A DNA stretch of 64,000 nt, taken from assembly GCA_949316235.1 (NCBI GenBank), contig OX438743.1, positions 32,767,242 through 32,831,241 on the forward strand, written 5' to 3'. Both the position numbers and the translations under genes were made by a program. This DNA comes from Oegoconia quadripuncta (taxonomy: Eukaryota > Arthropoda > Insecta > Lepidoptera > Autostichidae). Position 1 is the stretch's first letter; the number at the start of each line of letters is the position of its first letter. Under the pieces are notes generated by a model. The model searched no databases, was not told the origin of the DNA, and saw only the letters and a list, made by a program, of their open reading frames with translations. This document shows positions 57,401-64,000 of the stretch, piece after piece.

Positions 57401-60122
57401 GTACCTACAGTATAGATAAGGCAATAACATCGCCAAATCAGATTTAGCAGGCAATGCCGCCTCCACACTCATCCGCTGGATGCTGATAGCTCAGAACCAA
57501 TCGTTGTGGAGATCATTGGAGGAGGCCTTTGTCCAGCAGTGGACGTCTTTCAGCTGGTGATGATTACTCATCCCACTTTAACTCCTACAAGCTAGAATTA
57601 ACAGTGGTACTCGACACGACGCTCCACTGTGGCAGTCGGTGTCCTACTTGACCCTAATGCTAGCTTGGAATACGGTATGTAAGTGGAAAAAGATGTTTCT
57701 CGTTTTCAGTTATAGCTGGCAGAAAGGGTCAATATTAACTATCTTATTGTCAACTATAGTCCTTATTTAAAAATCTATGTAATATGCAGAATTAATTTGC
57801 CAAACTTAGAATGCTGCCTGCATTAGTCCGTCAATCGTCTGTCTTCATCAGACATCGAAAATTTATCTATATATAGTTTCCTCGTACCTTTCAAAAATGA
57901 CTTCTATCTATCCTATGAATATCTGTCTCCGCAGGTTATGGTTTACACGACTACGACGATAGTTCACATCACGGCTACGGATATGACTATCATTTGCCAG
58001 ATTCCAATCTTCATAACGGCTATGATCAACAACATTACCCTGGTCATCATGGTGGCCATCATCATGTGGGGTATGGTCTTCATCACAAACATTACGACCA
58101 TGTAAGTAATTTACCTCTACCACGTTAACCCTGTCGGCGACTGGCTTCACATTCAACACGGATCGGCGCGAGGAGAGGGCATATTAAATAAATGCGTGTG
58201 CGAAAAAATTACTTGTCGTAAAAGGAAAATACAGTAAAAGGAATATGCAGACGTAATCTGCATAGTATGACAAGAAATAGGAAAGCGTTTATTATGTAGT
58301 GCTTGCTGATCCTTATTGGATCCAAGTGAAGAAGAAATGAAGAAAGGGTGTAAACTGTACTCGTTTATGTATCAAAGCAAAATTAATTATTGCCTTTTTG
58401 TACAATAAAGCGTTTACAAACAAACAAACTAAACTGTAGTAAGACGTGTAGGTACCAATATCTTATGCTGACGATGCTATTAACTAGCGTTTTTGTTGAG
58501 TTAGATTTTGCTACTTTCGAGGCGTATACTGTACCAAATTAAATTTATTATCCTTATCCATTACAATATACATATGTTTGAAACTATTTTATTATTGCAT
58601 TTCTTGTCATCTTTCGACATGACAATGAACTTGACAAGTTATTTCATTAATCTCGTAGTGGATTTGTAGGTCATGTATAGGTCATAATAAAATCGAGTTA
58701 AGTTTCGTAATTCTTCTTACTTGCAGTAACCACCTAGTTAGGGGCGCCGTTGCTGTTAAAGGTTTCGTAACAAAACTTGTCTTCATTCATTCTTGCTGCA
58801 GGTATACTTTTCCGTTCCTAGCATGGTGACGCTTCGATGTTAGTCCGTCTTATCTAGTTGCGTTTGTGGCAGCTGTTGTTTTTAAATAATAAATTACATA
58901 CAATTATTTATATACATGATATCATATTAAACGGGTAATTCATGTGTTGTTAATCAAACTGTGGGAAAGGTAGCGGTACATATCACTAGTTATTTGAGTT
59001 TAATAATATTGAAGCAATAGTGACAAGACAACTGTCATCGCATTGTTAATTGCTAACATATTTATTATTAAAATAACAATTCGTGCCAATAATAGGAAAG
59101 GTCAATAGGACCCTTCACTTTTCAATCCCACGGCAAACCCTACAAATCAGTATTATTGCAGAATACTATGAATTTTAAGTAACGCCTACGAACGACTAAT
59201 ACCTTGATACCTAGTAGGTTGAAATTACACCAAGTGGTAATAATGAATTAACGATGTAGTTATGTTAGATTATGACTACACAATACTACTATGAGTAATG
59301 GTGTTACCATTTAGACAGTTTTGTAGGAAATTCTCACCGTAACCATAATATCATTGTTGTAACCTAGTTGTTGCATGTAATGTACCGTAGTATTACATTT
59401 ACGAGTGCATTTATCTTCTCAGACTCTATTCTTTTAATGTCTGAAGAGTCAAAAATAACCTTTGATAACGTTAACTACGTAGTTATTTCTTTTTCTTTAA
59501 TAAATCCTTCAGCCGTCTTTTTCAATTTGCTTGGAAAGAGAAAGAGTAATCTTATTTGCAACTGTGTAGGTAATACCTACGTCTTCACATGTCCTGTCAT
59601 AGTAGGTAACGTCCTGTAAGTGACGTCATAATGACGTAGGAATTCCATCACGATTGAGAAGATTTAAAATTAAATTGATTGTAATGCAACGTTACTTTCC
59701 AGGGTTTAGCGACAAAATCGTTACTTTGGCCAATAGCTGGTATCGCACTTTTGGGAGCTGCAGCAGCTCTAGCAAGTAATCCAGTCCTCTTGCAGCTCGG
59801 CGTAATCTCTGGCCGCAGAAGAAGACGTGACGCTGCAGAACTATCCGAAACTAATTTTGATTTGAAGTCCCTTACGAAATGGACTAAATATTCAGATAAA
59901 AGAGACGGATTTGAGGCCCTCAGTAACATGGAAGATAGTTTTAAAAGGAAACTATTGAAAAAAAGGGTGATCAAAGATGCAAAGCGGAGAGTATTGTCTT
60001 TGAAAGCATATCCGACAGTACAATCGTCTATTCAAACTGTCACGCTGGCTGCTCCACAAAGACACCATTGGGATTTTGATGACAACAAATTTGTACCTAT
60101 TCCACTAGTGAAAAAAACCTAG
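51139..60122 (+). CDS. Uncharacterised secreted/membrane protein, five-exon model (291 aa)
   Basis: Exons: 51139-51276, 51349-51435, 57144-57207, 57935-58101 and 59703-60122. All have GT..AG borders, and the phases (0, 0, 1, 0) chain without a stop. Residues 1-23 form a signal peptide ('[17 protein letters not shown]' core, likely cut near 'KQGA'). A sequon (NST) is at residue 47. Residues 76-96 are Ser/His-rich. Residues 98-152 are His/Gly/Tyr-rich ('[14 protein letters not shown]'). The last exon begins '[18 protein letters not shown]' and continues '[19 protein letters not shown]', a hydrophobic segment ending at a run of five Arg (possible furin-type processing), then a basic, Lys-rich tail. 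I recall the last-exon motif from insect proteins of unknown function; no enzyme domain is seen. The His-rich part suggests metal binding or an extracellular matrix role (inference). The 5.7-kb second intron could hide further in-phase exons. Confidence 0.7.
51489..51575. repeat. Terminal fragment of the TACAGGGTG foldback family
   Basis: 'tatacaggataaatttgaat', 'tcgtgtaatttctattaact' and 'ggagacgccacactttatta' match the left end of the element at 63601. It lies in intron 2 of the secreted-protein gene. Confidence 0.6.
51600..51985 (+). pseudogene. CR1/jockey-like LINE C-terminal remnant, second copy
   Basis: 'aagtcgcctccgcaaagtta', 'attcaaagggttacgtatac' and 'tataaaatatcagactattt' correspond to the ORF remnant at 6430-6795, with frameshifts. 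It is followed by the LINE 3' end 'aaagagcaacccttcgagtt' without the snapback seen in the first copy. Confidence 0.6.
52086..52335. mobile_element. Foldback element (TACAGGGTG family), truncated copy
   Basis: Arms of about 48 bp, 'aagtaaaccattctgaaacc' (about 52140-52188) and its inverse 'ggtttcagaatggtttactt' (about 52255-52301), flank an 'aggaaccatagccgaattca' centre. The same parts make up the larger element at 63601-64000. Confidence 0.7.
52368..52466. repeat. Perfect hairpin, 46-bp arms, 7-nt loop
   Basis: 52368-52413 and 52421-52466 are exact reverse complements (starting ggcaccagtaaatgtttaaa) around ggtgtgt. No mismatch was found. It lies in intron 2 of the secreted-protein gene, next to a foldback element. 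Confidence 0.9.
52998..53134. mobile_element. MITE, copy 2 of a pair
   Basis: 'ttacataatttcattgttat' and 'cgatgacgataccgatgaag' define the inverted ends. The element is colinear with 46320-46457 with only scattered differences and no indels noticed. Confidence 0.8.
54014..54437 (-). mobile_element. Lep1-type Helitron split by a nested retroelement
   Basis: Read on the minus strand it starts TCTAACTAATATTATAAATG at 54437 and ends with CTAG at 54014-54017, flanked by A and T as expected. The 'gcccgtagctgcctgcgtgg' 3' hairpin region is inverted here. Between about 54130 and 54350 lies a poly(A)-ended retroelement, so the Helitron is the older insertion. A similar loose fragment ('tatcccgataaagtgagtag') is at 53566-53600. 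Confidence 0.8.
54145..54350 (+). mobile_element. Non-LTR/SINE 3' end with poly(A), nested in a Helitron
   Basis: Almost identical to 6014-6159 from 'acaccttcctcaaaggccgg' to the A run, but with more 5' sequence ('taccagcactgctggagaat'). The A tail of about 18 is uninterrupted, which suggests a fairly recent insertion. Confidence 0.75.
54583..54697 (-). repeat. tRNA-SINE fragment (family 1)
   Basis: 'ataggccttccctcgtacaa', 'tcaccacgctgcttgcccaa' and 'gggacttcacatgtccttga' match the middle of the SINE at 38353-38671. Head and tail are missing. Confidence 0.6.
54755..54802 (-). repeat. LINE 3'-end fragment
   Basis: 'taagagcaggacgagtaaaa' and 'aactccggggttgctctttt' are the reverse complement of the 'aaagagcaacccc..' LINE end at 6796 and 51940. 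Confidence 0.6.
55445..55695 (-). pseudogene. Retroelement C-terminus and 3' UTR ('RGNA' family), third copy
   Basis: 'atattacagaaactatgtcc', 'gcccgagtaggctggcagca' and 'tgtctcgttgaatagcgagg' match 39425-39660. It is truncated and has no open frame. Confidence 0.6.
56090..56350. repeat. SINE-like repeat (family 4)
   Basis: 'ccattgcggattggcggttt', 'caaccgggaccgattattta', 'tggtcatccatccatggaat' and 'gcttaacttcgcgaatagaa' match the order at 40255-40450, with a longer 5' part. Confidence 0.6.
57144..57207 (+). CDS. Third exon of the secreted-protein gene
   Basis: Acceptor 'gattttttacag' and donor AG/gtgggt enclose 64 nt that read '[20 protein letters not shown]' then L and one base. The spare G joins the GT at 57935 to make Gly, keeping the frame open into the His-rich exon. 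Its His-His-Asp-His end continues the composition of the next exon, which supports the join. Confidence 0.65.
57330..57400 (+). repeat. LINE C-terminal/tail fragment
   Basis: 'aaaggcgtaatgtagagaag' and 'tgtggaaaggactccaccga' match 28195-28240. It lies in an intron of the secreted-protein gene. Confidence 0.55.
57470..57570 (+). repeat. Non-LTR 3' tail fragment
   Basis: 'gatcattggaggaggccttt', 'gtccagcagtggacgtcttt' and 'cagctggtgatgatt' form the usual end of the 'cagcagtggac' family. Confidence 0.6.
57935..58101 (+). CDS. His/Gly/Tyr-rich fourth exon of the secreted-protein gene
   Basis: Acceptor 'tctgtctccgcag' and donor CAT/gtaagt. It encodes '[20 protein letters not shown]' followed by 35 residues with 13 His. 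Base composition is clearly different from the intron around it and the frame is open through all 55 codons. His-rich runs like this can bind metal ions or react to pH; that is inference. Confidence 0.7.
58102..59702 (+). other. Fourth intron of the secreted-protein gene
   Basis: AT-rich. It contains a LINE-like tail ('tttttgtacaataaagcgtt' near 58395) and no exon I can support. The plus-strand frame at 59368-59619 has no splice sites that fit. Confidence 0.5.
59703..60122 (+). CDS. Last exon of the secreted-protein gene: hydrophobic module and basic tail
   Basis: After the acceptor 'gttactttccag' the frame is open for 139 codons to TAG. It starts in phase 0, matching the preceding exon. The first 36 residues are hydrophobic and Ala/Leu/Gly-rich, long enough for one membrane span. 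The five-Arg run and following Asp are a likely proprotein-convertase site. The rest is charged ('[17 protein letters not shown]'). The TTG at 59751 is internal, not a start. Confidence 0.8.
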   Translation, partial: GLATKSLLWPIAGIALLGAAAALASNPVLLQLGVISGRRRRRDAAELSETNFDLKSLTKWTKYSDKRDGFEALSNMEDSFKRKLLKKRVIKDAKRRVLSLKAYPTVQSSIQTVTLAAPQRHHWDFDDNKFVPIPLVKKT

Positions 60123-60224
60123 ACGGAAATTATTACGCACTAGTAGAAGTGTTTATAATTCCTTGGAATTTACCTAAATTGTTATACAAGTAACGTATAA
60201 TGATAATTTGCACCTGAACATACA

Positions 60225-60230
60225 AATAAA
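60225..60230 (+). terminator. Poly(A) signal of the secreted-protein gene
   Basis: AATAAA 103 nt after the stop codon, followed by a T-rich stretch from about 60255. Confidence 0.65.
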
Positions 60231-60817
60231 AGAGTTTAATGAAACAAAATGCAATAATTTTATTACAAGAAATATTCTTCTACTTATATGCACTACGATA
60301 GGTAGGTACATCAACTTAGGCATGCTGTATGCAGGTATGCAAAGTCGAGGTAATTAAACATGTATGGGCTGTGTTGATGGATAACGTTGAGAGAACTTTA
60401 CCTTTTAGATGTTATCTAAAAATTTATTTAACTTACCATGAAACCAATAACGATGTAAAAGTTTGATAAATATTAACCTAAATGATATTGGTGTCCACGA
60501 AAATATGACGAAAACACAAAACTCGGAGACACTTTTAATTACAACAATAAACACTCACTCAGCACTTAACACAAAATTTCATTACAATCCTTCAAAATAG
60601 CACAATACAAGCACCGATATTCAATTCAATCGTTAGCAAACAGAGAAATATTGACAAAACAAACTTTAAACCGTCAATTCAATTGTTTGGTTGAACAAAC
60701 GTCATCCACCAGAGAAGAGGACCGATCATACGGTGCAGTTTGCGAAGAGAGTGAAGTTGGGGACAAGACACTGTTCTGTCAGGCAAAGCCGGTTCGAATG
60801 AAGTTAGTTGAACTTAC

Positions 60818-60856
60818 GTTGTATGAATCTTTCTTTGTGTGAGTTCCGTCCGGCAT
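60818..60856 (-). CDS. Possible first coding exon of a divergent minus-strand gene
   Basis: On the minus strand an ATG opens MPDGTHTKKDSYN and reaches the consensus donor AAC/gtaagt after 13 codons in phase 0. The upstream 150 bp is GC-richer than average. A minus-strand TATATAAAA lies at 61007-61015, about 30 nt before a plausible start near 60980. A short upstream frame (28 codons) precedes it. The phase would fit the exon at 28399-28474 in its first frame, but that is 32 kb away and speculative. Confidence 0.3.
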
Positions 60857-61006
60857 CGTATCTACGAACAACTCATGCGCATGGAGTGTTGAAAAACTTG
60901 CTTGATTGTGGATGTGAGGGTTAGTAGCGAATGCATTAATTCCATATGATAAGCGTGTGTGCTCGCCAGCTTGCGTCCCGTTATTTGGTGTAGGGGTGGA
61001 TCAATG

Positions 61007-61015
61007 TTTTATATA
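61007..61015 (-). promoter_or_regulatory. Possible TATA box, minus strand
   Basis: TATATAAAA on the minus strand, upstream of the first-exon candidate at 60818-60856. Confidence 0.35.
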
Positions 61016-61019
61016 AACG

Positions 61020-62035
61020 GCTTTGCGAACGTCAATATAAGTTGAAGTCAAAACTATTAATATTTAATCATTATTTCTGTATTACCTCCGACGATTACAA
61101 CTTTTTTGTTGATGTATTTGTTTATTTTTTTCGAATGATGTTTACGTATAGGTAATAATATAATTTAAATCATTTCATTAATATTTCACAACTATATGGT
61201 TCAGTTGAATTTACTGGTGACGAAAGAGGGTTGTCAGTAGCCCTCTATCACACACAGAATACTAATTGTTATTATAATTACACGACGACTATATTAACGA
61301 CGACAACGCTTTGAATGAATTGGTAACTAACCTACCTATTCAGCATATTTGAAGCCCAACTGATCCAAGTTCATATTTCACACAAAATCTGATGTATGAC
61401 AAACTTATACAGTAAGAAAATAAATCAAAAATAAAATTATGTTCATGATTTTGACAAGAAAAAAATGTAATTTAAATACAAATGAGTTTCGATGCAGGGT
61501 TGATAGTCGATCGTTAGTACTATATTAATTCTGAGGTAAAAATAAATAATATTGTTCTCATACTTTTTATATCAACTTTTAAAATATTCCTTTGTTAGAA
61601 CGGTATAATACGCGTTTATTTTTTTCATATAGCTCGTTTACCATAAACTTATTGTGAAATGAAACTGACCATCACCACCGCCATCTACCGTTTTATCAGT
61701 GAACTATTTTTGTGAAACCTCAAGCCTTCTCTCTAGTTATGTGAGACATCATGTTCCAAGTTTAAATCTCGATGAGTGAGACAGATGTCGCGTTACTAAA
61801 ATTTAATATAAATTTCTTTTTATAAATTGGCCATTTTGTTGTACGGCAGAATTTTATTTTATTTCTTCTATGCCGCGATCAAAAAATACCACTTTTATGC
61901 ATTTCTTTAACAGATCAGTTTCTTAGACCTACCAATTCTTATAAAGAAATATGGGGGGTAACATTATCAGGATAATAACATATCAGTAGGTACCTATAGT
62001 AGGTAATGAAAATATCTGGATAGATAAATGGATAA
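61020..62035. other. Gene-free AT-rich stretch
   Basis: No exon, repeat end or regulatory site that I can support. Confidence 0.35.
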
Positions 62036-62059
62036 GTAAAAAGTTTACTGTATTTGGAT

Positions 62060-62152
62060 CCGACTATGATTCCTTGGGGAAAGTCTATCGTAATCAAGTG
62101 ACGTCACCAGTTAATGGGAATAACACTAATTCAAATACACCCTGTATAATTA
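62060..62152. repeat. Right-end fragment of the TACAGGGTG foldback family
   Basis: 'gactatgattccttggggaa', 'tgacgtcaccagttaatggg' and 'tcaaatacaccctgtata' match the right end of the element at 63601-64000. Confidence 0.65.
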
Positions 62153-62670
62153 AGTATTGAAATTAAAATAAAATACGAATCTTATATTAATGTATTTTTT
62201 TATTTACCCACATTGCTAATGAAATATAAATGGAGCATTACCATTGCCCTAAAATTCTTCTGCGTTCTACACCTGGAATCCAAGCTGAAATGAAAATAAA
62301 TTGAAGCTAAAATGATGAAAATAAAATTAATTGGGTGATACCAAAAAATTAAGTATAAGGTACACACATATAAGTCCTAAACTGTTTATTTGAATGCTCG
62401 TCATGTACAAAGTACCGAACAGCTTTTGATGGAGTGTTCACATAGTTAAAATTATGGAAAAAAGACACTTTAATATAATCAACATTTTATTTAACTTAGA
62501 AAACTTTAAAACTTATATTGGTTCTATTTAACAGTTTGTCCTCTTGGATAGGTAAAAGGTATCAATCATCAAGCAATCAAAGGACCAATCACCTCAATAT
62601 TATAGTTAAGAGTTTTTATACCTAAAACTAATAAATTTGAAAACCCTTTAATATGAAAACCTATCTAAAT

Positions 62671-62942
62671 TATCATCATCATCTCAGCCCATACGCGTCC
62701 CACTGCAGGGATATAGGCCTTCCCTCGTATATGAGGGAATATGGGCCATAGTTCACCATGCTGGCGCATCATATGCCTTTGATTTTTATTTCTCAGGCAT
62801 GTAGGTTTCCTCACGATGTTATCCTTGACCGTTTAATATCTGTCGGATAAATGCACGTAAGTAATCAAATTTAAAATTCATTTGTAAATGGCCTGCCTGG
62901 GAATCGAACCCGGACTTCCTAAATTGGGACTCCACTGTAATA
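62671..62942 (-). mobile_element. tRNA-SINE copy (family 1) with partly deleted head
   Basis: The body is complete ('cccactgcagggatataggc', 'caggtttcctcacgatgtta', 'gcctgcctgggaatcgaacc'). The B box is kept but the A-box region is missing: 'aaattgggac' runs straight into 'tccactgtaa'. Confidence 0.7.
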
Positions 62943-63600
62943 ATAATTGTAACTTTTTAAAAAGTGTGTGAATTATAAAATAAACGATTATAATTATTAC
63001 ACAATCTAAACACATTGAAAAAGGAAATGTGGTATTTGTCATCCAATTGTTGACGTCACAAGGTTAAGTCAAAAAGGTCTGCATCTTAGCATCATCCCTA
63101 ACCTCATCCTGGGTCACAGATACGTCATCGTGCTAAGAACTAATAATAAATTAAAAATTTAGGCAGCCCTCGAATAAATAAATAATTTTATCATCCAAAT
63201 GGAACAAACCAACCGTGTTTAATGCTAAATATTTACGAAACGTCTTAACCGATTTCCATCAAACATGGCTCGTTTAATCTTTAATATATTACTTTGATTC
63301 GATTACGTGGAGATATGTAGGTAGTGGAATACATAATACCCACCGTTTTCACCGTTGTGTCGTCACACACATTTGGTTTTGGTTTATCTGAGGTTTCTAA
63401 ATTTTCAATTTATAAGTTATCTCTATTTACCTTTGGTGCATTCTCAACTACACATTTGAATATTAATGCTGATCTATCACAGCCTTTCTCGCCATCACTT
63501 ACTGCCACATCGTTAACTGAAAATATATTTAAATTATAGCAGGTCTATCGCACTCCGCACTCTAGTTACGAAAGATGCGCGCCACCTCGAGGGGGTTTAT

Positions 63601-64000
63601 TATACGGGGTGAAATTTAATTCGTGTAATTCCTGTTTACTGGTGACTCCACTGCTGATTGCGAACAACTTTCCCCAAGGAACCATATCCGAATTCGATCA
63701 AAAAAATTTTCGATTACCCATACAAAGTAAACCATTCTGAAACCACCTTTAATATGGAAGTCCAACAATTTTCGGCTTTTAGCTATGGGTCCTAGTGGAA
63801 AGTTGTTCGTAATGAGAAATGGAGTCACAAGCCACAAATTGTTGAACTTCCATAAGTGGTTTCAGAATGGTTTACTTTGTATGGGTAATGGAAAATTTTT
63901 TTCATCGAATTCGACTATGACTCCTTGGGAAAGGTTGTTCGTCATCAAGAGTGGCGTCACCAGTTAATGGAAATTAGACGAACTCAAATTCACCCTGTAT
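63601..64000. mobile_element. Foldback element of the TACAGGGTG family, reaching the window end
   Basis: It starts 'tatacggggtgaaatttaat' and ends '..tcaaattcaccctgtat' at the window edge. The two halves are extended inverted repeats of roughly 170-200 bp ('ctggtgactccactgctgat' against 'aagagtggcgtcaccag', and 'aagtaaaccattctgaaacc' against 'ggtttcagaatggtttactt'). The TA-flanked TACAGGGTG end suggests a Tc1/mariner-like mobiliser; that is inference. It has no coding capacity. Confidence 0.75.

Noticed and set aside
57908..58159. 83-codon minus-strand frame
   Set aside because: It is the antisense of the His-rich exon; Asp/His-rich composition is simply the complement of the plus-strand codons.
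59648..59974. 108-codon minus-strand frame
   Set aside because: It is the antisense of the last exon of the secreted-protein gene, whose plus-strand reading has splice support and stronger protein character.

Overview
The window is AT-rich eukaryotic nuclear DNA from an insect, most probably a moth or butterfly (Lepidoptera). The signs are large introns with GT..AG borders, AATAAA poly(A) signals, tRNA-headed SINEs, short Lep1-type Helitrons that start TC and end CTAG, RTE/CR1-like non-LTR tails and many small inverted-repeat elements, all of types familiar from lepidopteran genomes. Nothing bacterial (operons, Shine-Dalgarno sites, CRISPR) is present. Family assignments rest on pattern recognition; no search was run.

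Protein genes are few. (1) 32520-33323 (+) is an intact single-exon coding region for a phytanoyl-CoA dioxygenase (PhyH) family Fe(II)/2-oxoglutarate enzyme, with a splice acceptor in its 5' UTR. (2) 51139-60122 (+) is a five-exon model that I assembled from splice sites and reading phase. It encodes a predicted secreted or membrane protein of 291 aa: signal peptide, Ser/His-rich linker, His/Gly/Tyr-rich exon, then a hydrophobic Ala/Leu/Gly module followed by a polybasic Arg run and a basic tail. A TATA box lies upstream and a poly(A) signal downstream. (3) On the minus strand, three short exon-like segments (60818-60856, 28399-28474, 6332-6396) have good splice borders and may belong to one or more long genes, but they cannot be joined with confidence.

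The most striking object is at about 16244-21883: a nearly complete but frame-broken DIRS-type tyrosine-recombinase retrotransposon, coding on the minus strand. Gag-like, RT (YLDD), RNase H and tyrosine recombinase segments can all be recognised. Both inverted terminal repeats survive, and so does an internal complementary region that joins the complements of the two outermost ends base for base, as DIRS circular-intermediate models require. The 5' leader holds five tandem units of about 162 bp. A 39-bp snapback hairpin sits inside the recombinase coding region.

The rest is a mosaic of old repeats: at least four SINE-like families, several non-LTR 3' ends, two Lep1-type Helitrons (one with a nested retroelement), paired MITEs and a TACAGGGTG-ended foldback family that runs off the right edge. 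A recurrent oddity is a set of near-perfect hairpins with short loops (52368-52466, 45801-45866, 23035-23157, 6796-6883, 41004-41090, 2938-2974 and 17184-17222). They look like local inverted duplications rather than ordinary transposon ends.
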